From positions 1 through 13,083 of the forward strand of contig JAHHTQ010000043.1 in NCBI GenBank assembly GCA_020024555.1: 13,083 nucleotides of DNA. Reading direction: 5' to 3'. Below, one piece after another: positions 7,362-13,083 of the stretch. Position 1 is the stretch's first letter; each line of letters begins with the position of its first letter. The notes under the pieces were generated by a model, which was not told the origin of the DNA, did no database searches, and saw only the letters and a program-made list of their open reading frames with translations. The translations under genes were made by a program, and so were the position numbers. The DNA is from Angelakisella sp. (GTDB taxonomy: Bacteria; Bacillota; Clostridia; Oscillospirales; Ruminococcaceae).

Positions 7362-7385
7362 TCCGCCAAGGCATAAGTGTACCCT
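7362..7385 (+). repeat. Second copy of nick-like motif
   Basis: TCCGCCAAGGCATAAGT (7362-7378) matches the 17-mer at 1156-1172 at 16 of 17 positions. It continues as GTACCCTAAAG, so the segment ATAAGTGTACCCTAA is close to the ATAAGTGCGCCCTTA nick core remembered from pIP501/pGO1-like plasmids, and closer than the copy beside the relaxase. There is no relaxase gene next to this copy. It may be a relic oriT or an element boundary sequence. Confidence 0.4.
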
Positions 7386-7402
7386 AAAGACTGCGTTTTT
7401 GT

Positions 7403-7576
7403 ATGCTCTACGCACATAGAGGTTGTGGTGGAGCTCAAAAAAAATTAAAGCTAAAAGCCTACCTACTTTACTCCTTCTACAAGAGAAAGAAACAACAAAT
7501 ATTTAGAGATACACCATCGGGAACTAAAATAAAAGATTACAATAGTGGCTTCCAAGTAAATATTTGGATAGCGTAA
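7403..7576 (+). CDS. Possible 57-aa ORF or gene fragment, unrecognised
   Basis: ATG 7403 opens a 57-codon frame: MLYAHRGCGG at the start, basic in the middle (SFYKRKKQQ), ending FRDTPSGTKIKDYNSGFQ then VNIWIA. There is no ribosome-binding site before the ATG, and the stop lies in the first bases of the next terminator stem. The end looks protein-like, so this may be the 3' remnant of a gene truncated on its left. I do not recognise it. It may equally be chance. Confidence 0.2.
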   Translation: MLYAHRGCGGAQKKLKLKAYLLYSFYKRKKQQIFRDTPSGTKIKDYNSGFQVNIWIA

Positions 7577-7628
7577 AAGTATAGCCAATGAATTAGCAAA
7601 TAATCCATTGGCTATACTTTTACTTTTA
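7573..7628. terminator. Strong perfect inverted repeat, likely terminator upstream of the methyltransferase
   Basis: GTAAAAGTATAGCCAATG (7573-7590) pairs perfectly with CATTGGCTATACTTTTAC (7606-7623) around a 15-base loop, followed by TTTTATAATT. The 18-bp stem ends with A-rich and T-rich arms, so it can work in both directions. It isolates the restriction-modification cassette from leftward transcription. Confidence 0.75.
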
Positions 7629-7679
7629 TAATTAGTTTGAAAGCACTAAATATAATATTTTGAATTACGAATATTTTGT

Positions 7680-7732
7680 TTGACTTATTAAAACTATAAT
7701 GATATAATATTATTAACATTTAATAATGGAGG
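7680..7732 (+). promoter_or_regulatory. Methyltransferase promoter with possible operator
   Basis: TTGACT (7680-7685), 17 bases, TATAAT (7703-7708). Immediately after the -10 is a perfect inverted repeat, ATTATTAA-CAT-TTAATAAT (7709-7727), ending against the GGAGG ribosome-binding site (7728-7732). Its position would let a bound protein block initiation. The HTH domain at the front of the methyltransferase itself is the obvious candidate, as known for M.SsoII-like enzymes, but that is inference. Confidence 0.6.
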
Positions 7733-7737
7733 ATATT

Positions 7738-9264
7738 ATGAAAGCTAATTATAACAATTTATTAAAACTTTTAATAGACAAAAAAATGACAAAAACTGAA
7801 CTTCGTAAACAAGCAAAAATAAGTTCTAGCACATTAGCAAAAATAGGTAAACAAGAAATAGTGAGTACAGATGTACTTGCCAAAATATGTCAAGTTCTAA
7901 ATTGTAATATTGGAGATATTGTTGAATTAGTAAAAGATCAAAATGAAGAATATGTTATTCAAAATTCACCAAACAAAATGAAAGTAGTATCTTTATTTTC
8001 TGGAGCAGGTGGAATGGACTTAGGATTTTTAAATTCTGGATTTGAAATTATATGGGCTAATGATTTTTTTAAAGAGGCTGTTAATTCATATAGAGAAAAT
8101 ATCGGCAAACATGTGATATATGGAGATATAACTAAAATATCAAACGATGATATTCCATATGGTGCAGATGTAATTATAGGTGGATTTCCTTGTCAAGGAT
8201 TTTCAGTTGCCAATACAAAACGCTCCATGGAAGATGAACGAAATTTTCTATATAAGGAGATGTTGAGGGTAATTGAAAATAAAAAGCCGAAGTTTTTTGT
8301 AGCAGAAAATGTAAAAGGTATTTTATCAATAGAACAAGGTCAAGTCTTTAAAATGATAAAGTCTGATTTTGAAAAGTTGGGATATAAAGTTGATGCAAGA
8401 GTGCTAAACGCTGCCGAATATGGTGTACCACAAGCAAGAGAAAGAGTGTTAATCATAGGAAACTGTATTGGAGTTGAAAATCCATATCCGGTTAAAACAC
8501 ACTATATCAATTCTGAAAATAATACCGATAATAAGTTGTTCCCAGCTTTTACAACTGAACAGGCTATAGGATTTTTGTCACATATAAAAACCACTAATAA
8601 TGTAATTACTATATCTAATGACAGTATTAAAAAACATATTGAAAATACTAATATAGTTGATGTTAAAGGTTTTTATAATATACTTGGTGTAAATGAAAAT
8701 ACTGAAAATATTAAAATTACAAATCATATAGCTTCAGAAAATGTTGCAGATAAATTTTGGAGTCGTAAATATGAGGTTAATCAGCATGATATATGTGATT
8801 ATTTAAAATATTGGAGAAATAAAGCTGGATGGACAACTAATAAAGTAGATAAGCATTTTGGGTATTCTTATACTGCTGGTCATTGGTTTAGAAAAGATAA
8901 TAATTCTGGTAGTATTCCTAATCCAGATGATTGGTGGGAATTGAAAAAAATATTAAACTTTGACGATAAATACGATAAAGTAGTTACTACCATGGTTGAA
9001 AAGAAAATAAAATTTGAACAATCTTTAAGAATAACAAACTGGGATAGACCAAGTGATACAATTACAGCAACAAGTCCAGAAATACATATAAATAAAAAGA
9101 GAAGACTTAGTGCAAGAGAATGTGCTATACTTCAAACATTTCCAACTACATATAACTTTACTGGTAGTTTAAATAAAATGTATACTCAAATTGGTAATGC
9201 TGTACCTGTAATTTTAGCTACTAAAATTGCAGAATGTATAAAAGAAAAAATTGAAAATAACTAA
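7738..9264 (+). CDS. DNA (cytosine-5-)-methyltransferase with N-terminal HTH domain (508 aa)
   Basis: The start is ATG 7738, five bases after GGAGG; the in-frame ATG at 7726 overlaps that site. Residues 5-65 form a Cro/C1-type HTH (MTKTELRKQAKISSSTLAKI). The C5-methyltransferase core follows: motif I VVSLFSGAGGMDLG (83-96), catalytic Cys152 in GGFPCQGFS, ENV (190-192), QARERV (232-237), then a target-recognition region of about 190 residues. Motif IX follows (RPSDTITA), then motif X (QIGNAVPV). Residues 351-406 in the recognition region (KVDKHFGYSYTAGHWFR) look like an extra small helical DNA-binding module. The enzyme puts a methyl group on C5 of cytosine to protect sites from the convergent endonuclease. 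Recognition sequence is unknown. Base composition is more AT-rich than the recombinases, suggesting separate acquisition. Confidence 0.93.
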   Translation: MKANYNNLLKLLIDKKMTKTELRKQAKISSSTLAKIGKQEIVSTDVLAKICQVLNCNIGDIVELVKDQNEEYVIQNSPNKMKVVSLFSGAGGMDLGFLNSGFEIIWANDFFKEAVNSYRENIGKHVIYGDITKISNDDIPYGADVIIGGFPCQGFSVANTKRSMEDERNFLYKEMLRVIENKKPKFFVAENVKGILSIEQGQVFKMIKSDFEKLGYKVDARVLNAAEYGVPQARERVLIIGNCIGVENPYPVKTHYINSENNTDNKLFPAFTTEQAIGFLSHIKTTNNVITISNDSIKKHIENTNIVDVKGFYNILGVNENTENIKITNHIASENVADKFWSRKYEVNQHDICDYLKYWRNKAGWTTNKVDKHFGYSYTAGHWFRKDNNSGSIPNPDDWWELKKILNFDDKYDKVVTTMVEKKIKFEQSLRITNWDRPSDTITATSPEIHINKKRRLSARECAILQTFPTTYNFTGSLNKMYTQIGNAVPVILATKIAECIKEKIENN

Positions 9265-9311
9265 TAAAATAATGGAATGGATAGGTAAAGTTTCTATTCC
9301 ATTATTTTATT
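9263..9311. terminator. Bidirectional terminator between methyltransferase and endonuclease genes
   Basis: AATAAAATAATGGAAT (9263-9278) and ATTCCATTATTTTATT (9296-9311) are perfectly complementary over 16 bp around a 17-base loop. T-rich arms exist in both directions, as expected between convergent genes. Confidence 0.85.
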
Positions 9312-9342
9312 ACTTTTTCTAAATATTTATTAACGACCAAGA

Positions 9343-10155
9343 CTATTCAGAAATAAAAGGTACAAAATTATTTAAATAAAGTGAAAGTCTTTTTTGCATA
9401 TTAGTAGACATATCAGGATTACTATGTATAACTCTAACTCTTTTAGGTGCATTTTCTAAAAGTTCAAATGATGAACACTCTTCAAAATTAAACCGTGCCT
9501 TACCTGGATTTTTTCCTGCTTTAAGAGGTCTTGAGCCATAATGTTGTTCAAGTTTTCCATTTGGAACACTCATAATAGATATTAATTCTGTTTGATTAGT
9601 TATGGTATTGGTCAATATTGTAACCAAATATGTTAAACAAATTTTCTTATCACCATTTTTCTTTATATATATTGTTGGTAAATTAGGATTATAATTTTCT
9701 TGTCCTTTTTGTTTAACTATAATTCCTTTATAGGAATTTTGATTTTCACCAATAAAAATACTTGTATTATAATCACCTATATTATCTGTTAATTTATTTC
9801 CCAAAGAATCATATTTTACACCATCAGTAGTAGTTACCGATTTTAAATCAATATGTATATAAGCATCATCTATTTCAAAAAATAAATCTGAGCTAACAGG
9901 TGATGAATTAGGTTGACCAGCAATTTTACCATTTAATAATGCATATATTATTCTCTCTGAACCTACAGCAAAATCTGATATTCCACCATTTCCCGTTCCA
10001 TATAAACCTTTCCAATCATCTTCAATATCATACTTTGATTGAAAACCATAAATAATATCATCCTCAACGTATTTTAAGAAATACCAATATTTTAAAAGAT
10101 ATTTATGTTCCAAAAGTTCAATTTGCTCTAAAGTTAAATTAGTATCATCATGCAT
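9343..10155 (-). CDS. Predicted type II restriction endonuclease, PD-(D/E)XK-like (270 aa)
   Basis: The start ATG at 10155 (complement) follows GAGG (10164-10167) at normal spacing. I do not recognise a named family, but VSSDLFFEIDDAYIHIDLKS holds the spacing of a PD-(D/E)XK nuclease core: Asp90, then Asp103 and Lys105 in IDLK. GISDFAVGSERIIYALLNGK (about 58-77) before it resembles the helix carrying a supporting acidic residue (Glu67). The C-terminal half has a conserved-looking SVPNGKLEQHYGSRPLKAGK loop and probably contributes to DNA recognition. It is convergent with the cytosine methyltransferase, has its own promoter and shares its high AT content, so the pair is read as a type II restriction-modification system cutting unmodified foreign DNA. 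Function rests on context plus motif. Confidence 0.72.
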   Translation of the reverse strand: MHDDTNLTLEQIELLEHKYLLKYWYFLKYVEDDIIYGFQSKYDIEDDWKGLYGTGNGGISDFAVGSERIIYALLNGKIAGQPNSSPVSSDLFFEIDDAYIHIDLKSVTTTDGVKYDSLGNKLTDNIGDYNTSIFIGENQNSYKGIIVKQKGQENYNPNLPTIYIKKNGDKKICLTYLVTILTNTITNQTELISIMSVPNGKLEQHYGSRPLKAGKNPGKARFNFEECSSFELLENAPKRVRVIHSNPDMSTNMQKRLSLYLNNFVPFISE

Positions 10156-10196
10156 AATATCAACCTCACTTTTACTTTATATTTTAAAACATTATT

Positions 10197-10232
10197 TGCA
10201 TTAATTTTATCACATAAAATAATGCATGTCAA
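10197..10232 (-). promoter_or_regulatory. Endonuclease promoter overlapped by inverted repeat
   Basis: On the minus strand TTGACA (10227-10232), a 17-base spacer and TAAAAT (10204-10209) form a near-consensus promoter about 50 bases before the endonuclease ATG. The spacer and -10 lie within an inverted repeat, TGCATTAATTTTA (10197-10209) against TAAAATAATGCA (10215-10226), with one unpaired base. A repressor bound there would delay the nuclease while methylation is established. Confidence 0.65.
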
Positions 10233-10285
10233 AATTATATATTATTGAATATTTTAGTTATAAATTTATAAAACGTATCATACTA

Positions 10286-11395
10286 TTACATATTCTTCAT
10301 AATCTCCATATAATCATAATCTGATAACTCCCCATTTTGATTTTGTTCCATATAAGAGATAGCTTTGGCTACTTTCTCATTCCATTCGTCAACTGATATC
10401 TTGCCACGGTTTTTCCTTGTCTTTAATCTATTATAAACCTTATCGTACTCTTGCCGGGCAGGGGTACGTTTTTCTTTTTTCTGTGTTTCTTTTATATGAG
10501 CCCCTATCTCCCGACAAGTCTTTGTCTCTCCATTTCTCTTTTGTTTGGGAGCTGTATTTGAGCAGTAGCAAGTATTGTGTCCCGACAACAGTAAAAAATA
10601 TTTTCCGCAGTTATGGCACCGACGCGGACAGTGTCCGTTAATAAGACCTCTGAAAAAGTCATAGTATAAAAATGCTTTCATACTGTCAAAAACTATCTGC
10701 TCAGCCAGTATATACTGCTTTTCGTCTTCTGGATTTCTGGTAGGGGTATATTGTATGCCAACGTTAATTATCTGTGAAAAATCAAAAGACGGTATTGGTG
10801 GCAAGATAGAGCGTATTTCATTTAAAAGATTAATATCCGTAAAGAACTTATATACGCCTACTGCGTAATATTCTTCGTTTCTTTTCTTTAAGTTTTCAAA
10901 ATAATAAGTGAGCATATTTGAAACAAAACCATTAAATGAAATTACTTCGTCAATTATTGAAAAGACCTTGAAAAAGAAATGATACAAGATCTCTCCGTTA
11001 TGGGTATACCTATTGCTTATACTCTCAAAACCGAGTGGCTCGGTATTGAAAATATCGATAATCATACTGCTCCAACCGTTATTGATTAAATACTTAAACG
11101 GCGGTAAAGCCACAGCTATATCCAAGACCTTGTTTAGTTTGTTCTGAATATCAGTAACAAGCACAAGGTCTTTTTTTATATTATCATTAAAAAATATTCG
11201 CATACTGTCAATAGCTTCGTTTCTTGCGTTAAACATCTCAAGAACAGTTTTATCTGAAAGATTCAGTATCTCTGTACTCGCTTCTCCCAATGGGATGTTT
11301 AAGTTATCGATAAGTATTTTGTCTTTCCAAAACATAAGCGTAAATTCCTGTAACGTATTGTTTTTTTCGTTTGATCGTTTATTTCCTTCAAACAT
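10286..11395 (-). CDS. DUF6076-like zinc-binding protein (369 aa)
   Basis: I choose ATG 11395 (complement) because GGGGGA precedes it at good spacing; an upstream in-frame ATG at 11443 lacks a clear site. The N-terminal two thirds are helical and hydrophobic without a signal peptide or clear membrane segment. A Cys cluster follows: C256, C260 and C263 in CPRRCHNCGKYF, then C276/C278 (TCYC) and C294 (KTCREIG), consistent with a zinc finger. The tail (KKEKRTPARQEYDKVYNRLK) is strongly basic. The CxxCGKYF...YC...CRE pattern is what I remember for DUF6076 proteins, which occur beside replication ATPase genes in Clostridial integrative elements. No biochemical function is known. It is divergent from the ATPase operon, so a regulatory or DNA-binding role is plausible. 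Confidence 0.75.
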   Translation of the reverse strand: MFEGNKRSNEKNNTLQEFTLMFWKDKILIDNLNIPLGEASTEILNLSDKTVLEMFNARNEAIDSMRIFFNDNIKKDLVLVTDIQNKLNKVLDIAVALPPFKYLINNGWSSMIIDIFNTEPLGFESISNRYTHNGEILYHFFFKVFSIIDEVISFNGFVSNMLTYYFENLKKRNEEYYAVGVYKFFTDINLLNEIRSILPPIPSFDFSQIINVGIQYTPTRNPEDEKQYILAEQIVFDSMKAFLYYDFFRGLINGHCPRRCHNCGKYFLLLSGHNTCYCSNTAPKQKRNGETKTCREIGAHIKETQKKEKRTPARQEYDKVYNRLKTRKNRGKISVDEWNEKVAKAISYMEQNQNGELSDYDYMEIMKNM

Positions 11396-11475
11396 AATCT
11401 GTCCCCCAATGTATCTGATAGATTTTTTAAATGTACCTGACATATTGAAAATCTATTGTATTTTCTTATTTTATT

Positions 11476-11510
11476 GGTATTATCATTGTATCAGATATAT
11501 TTTAAAATAT
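11476..11510. promoter_or_regulatory. Intergenic palindrome and weak promoter before the leader RNA
   Basis: ATATTTTAAAATAT (11497-11510) is a perfect 14-bp palindrome between the divergent DUF6076-like gene and the leader RNA. A weak forward promoter, TTGGTA (11474-11479) with TATATT (11496-11501) at 16 bases, would overlap it. The palindrome could be an operator for one or both directions. Confidence 0.3.
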
Positions 11511-11522
11511 CAATCAGAAACT

Positions 11523-11650
11523 TTGTACCTTGAAAATTGAATGAGCGTGCCTGAGAGTAATATCATTGCCATGACCTTAAAAAATAAGCGAGCGAGAAAC
11601 CGGAGAGGAATCTGCGAGGAGGAAGTATCTTGGGAGCAAGCGCCAAAACA
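11523..11650 (+). ncRNA. Conserved leader RNA candidate upstream of the ATPase, short form
   Basis: This stretch matches the 2055-2392 region in ordered blocks: TTGTACCTTGAAAATT (11523-11538), GCGTGCC (11545-11551), GCCATGAC (11568-11575), CGAGCGAGAAA (11589-11599), GGAGGAAGTATC (11618-11629) and AAGCGCCAAAA (11638-11648). The 20-base first block differs at one position. There is no ORF, the segment is richer in G than its flanks, and it ends 30 bases before the ATPase start, which suits a transcribed 5' leader. Shared blocks in order at two loci point to selection on RNA or DNA structure. Mechanism is unknown: attenuator, antisense target or protein-binding leader. Confidence 0.55.
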
Positions 11651-11679
11651 AAAATTAATTTAAAAAAGGAGAAATGCCA

Positions 11680-12705
11680 ATGAAAAGATTTAAAACAATC
11701 AGCGGTGAAGAACTGATAAACAAAGAACTTGCCGAGATTCCGTTTGTGGTGAAGGATTTAATTCCAATAGGACTTACCTTGCTTGCAGGTTCTGCAAAGG
11801 TTGGTAAAAGTTGGCTTGCGTTATGGCTTGCCGTTCAAATTGCAAAAGGTGAAGAAGTGTGGGGATATGAAAGTGTCAAGTATACTACGCTCTATCTTGC
11901 TTATGAAGATAATGAAATACGTATTCAAAACAGACTGCTTGATATATGTGACGATGCCCCGAAAAATGTTTATTTCTGCACAGAGGTTTCTAAATTGGGA
12001 GGTGATTTGGAAGCAAGGATAGACAGTTTCATTTTGGAACATAGAGATACAAAGTTAATTATCATTGATACATTGCAAACTATCCGAAACGTTACTGAAA
12101 GCAATTATTCAAATGATTATTCAGATTTAACACTGCTTAAAAATATCGCTGACAGATACAAGATAGCAATTATTCTGATTCATCATTTCAGAAAACAAAA
12201 AGACGGAGATGTGTTTAATCAAATAACAGGTTCAACAGGTTTGCAGGGAGCAGTCGATAATATGTTTACTCTATCATCAAGTAAACGTGGTGAAAGGATG
12301 GCAACACTTAACTGTATAGGCCGTGACATAGAGCAAAGGGAAATTGAACTTGAAAGAAACGAAGATAACGTTTGGATTAAACAAAGCGACAGCTATTCCG
12401 AAAGCAGTGTGCTTGAAGACAATTTTGTGAAAGCAATTGAAAAGTTTATGTCAGACAGGACTTCTTACTGTGGTACTCCGACAGAATTATCGTCCCTGTT
12501 AAGTGAAATAAGTGACGGTAAATTTTCAAACAGAGTCATCTCAAAGTATATGAAGAAACTGTCGAAAGAGCTTGAAAAGCGTTTGATAATGGGTGATTGC
12601 CGTCGCAGCAACGGAAAGAGAATTGTTGAGTTGGTGAAGATTAGTGTCGACAGTGACGCCAAAACAGGGGTGTCCGAATATCCGTCCCTATCGGCACTAA
12701 GTTAA
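11680..12705 (+). CDS. RecA/RepA-like AAA family ATPase (341 aa), likely replication helicase
   Basis: AAAGGAG (11665-11671) is only 2 bases from the ATG at 11674 but 8 from that at 11680, so I choose 11680 (MKRFKTISGEELI). Walker A is GSAKVGKS (37-44). LAYEDN (73-78) supplies the probable catalytic Glu76, Walker B is LIIIDT with Asp130, and IILIHHFRKQ and GSTGLQGAVDN form the later nucleotide-sensing motifs. This is the hexameric RecA-fold (AAA_25, RSF1010 RepA-like) architecture. By family such proteins unwind DNA or load replication proteins for plasmids and ICEs. The region after about 250 (KAIEKFMSDR, PTELSSLLSEI) looks like a winged-helix tail. It is likely the first gene of a replication/mobilization operon running off the window. 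Confidence 0.87.
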   Translation: MKRFKTISGEELINKELAEIPFVVKDLIPIGLTLLAGSAKVGKSWLALWLAVQIAKGEEVWGYESVKYTTLYLAYEDNEIRIQNRLLDICDDAPKNVYFCTEVSKLGGDLEARIDSFILEHRDTKLIIIDTLQTIRNVTESNYSNDYSDLTLLKNIADRYKIAIILIHHFRKQKDGDVFNQITGSTGLQGAVDNMFTLSSSKRGERMATLNCIGRDIEQREIELERNEDNVWIKQSDSYSESSVLEDNFVKAIEKFMSDRTSYCGTPTELSSLLSEISDGKFSNRVISKYMKKLSKELEKRLIMGDCRRSNGKRIVELVKISVDSDAKTGVSEYPSLSALS

Positions 12706-13083
12706 ATCCACATACAGCCAATACAAATAATTCTGTCGATAAACTGTCCGTTCCAAATTAAACGTTAGCCTACAAAGGAGGGAAAGAAGTTGATATATCT
12801 TCGTTTAGAAAGGTAATGAAATCTAAGTTATCAGCCTTTGATTGTGAAAGAAAAAGTGCCACGTTTTACCGATAAAAAAGCTGAATGTGACAGTGATACC
12901 AAGACTCAATGAAAGAGCGACACAGGGCAAATTTGAGCCGATACAGGACAAGTAACCTTGACCGCCACTATTCCTTTTTCTGCCGATAATATAGATTAAA
13001 CTGCCATAACAGTAAAACCTACCCTTTTGGGTAGGGCGAGCATAGCATCCGCCTATACGGCGGACGCAGCTCGGCGGGAGAAC
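12706..13083. other. Non-coding stretch after ATPase with terminal GC-rich hairpins, possible oriT
   Basis: No convincing gene. A strong AAAGGAGGG (12775-12783) precedes TTG 12790, but that frame stops after eight codons. Another frame (12789-12875) reads DISSFRKVMKSKLSAFDCER and lacks a start, which looks like a decayed or frameshifted small gene. Near the end CCTACCC-TTTT-GGGTAGG (13018-13035) and TCCGCC-TATAC-GGCGGA (13048-13064) are perfect hairpins inside an abruptly GC-rich tail (GGGCGAGC, CTCGGCGGG). By analogy with Clostridial elements, such hairpins between a RepA-like ATPase and mobilization genes could be an origin of transfer; there is no nick-core match in view. Confidence 0.4.

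Noticed and set aside
10417..10641. Forward ORF inside the DUF6076-like gene
   Set aside because: It is antisense to the conserved cysteine cluster and lacks a ribosome-binding site.
1..13083. tRNA or rRNA genes as insertion target
   Set aside because: No cloverleaf with a T-loop consensus or rRNA signature was seen on either strand by eye; TTGTACCTTGAAAATT resembles motifs in some rRNA spacers but no rRNA sequence is adjacent.

Overview
The window is AT-rich DNA with strong Gram-positive ribosome-binding sites (AAAGGAGG, GGAGG) and TTGACA/TATAAT-type promoters. Gene content points to a low-GC Firmicute, most likely a gut-type Clostridia: a MobP3-like relaxase, a SHOCT-like small protein, a large serine recombinase triplet, a DUF6076-like protein and a RecA-fold ATPase. 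No core chromosomal gene is visible. The whole window reads as accessory, integrative/mobilizable DNA.

Left part (1-6398). It opens inside a relaxase gene whose 5' end is off the window (3-1022). About 1.4 kb without a normal gene follows. This stretch holds a GC-rich hairpin, an oriT-like nick sequence beside an inverted repeat (about 1104-1180), a Rho-independent terminator (1328-1361), a degenerate tandem array with a unit of about 135 bp (1401-2044), and a highly structured, probably transcribed region with a good H-type pseudoknot (2055-2392). Next comes a 55-aa SHOCT-like protein (2488-2655) and a tightly packed triplet of serine-recombinase genes (2698-6398). The middle member of the triplet has no catalytic domain. 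This is the mobilization and integration half of an integrative element.

Middle (6400-10286). An Rpn/PD-(D/E)XK transposase-like nuclease gene carries a deletion and frameshift that removes its predicted catalytic Asp (6480-7269). A terminator and a second copy of the nick-like motif (7362-7385) follow. Then comes a very AT-rich type II restriction-modification cassette: a C5 cytosine methyltransferase with an N-terminal HTH (+ strand) convergent with a predicted PD-(D/E)XK endonuclease (- strand). They share a bidirectional terminator, and each has its own promoter overlapped or followed by an inverted repeat.

Right part (10286-13083). A DUF6076-like zinc-binding protein (- strand) is divergent from a RecA/RepA-like AAA ATPase (+ strand). 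The ATPase is preceded by a leader that shares several ordered sequence blocks with the 2055-2392 region. The window ends in a non-coding, hairpin-rich, locally GC-rich stretch of the sort that could be an origin of transfer.

Overall inference: the left part looks like the distal half (mobilization, then integration) of one Clostridial integrative element. The right part looks like the proximal half (replication ATPase, then possible oriT) of the same kind of element, with a restriction-modification cargo and a dead Rpn gene between them. The main unexplained signals are the shared structured leader RNA, the 135-bp repeat array and the two nick-like sites.
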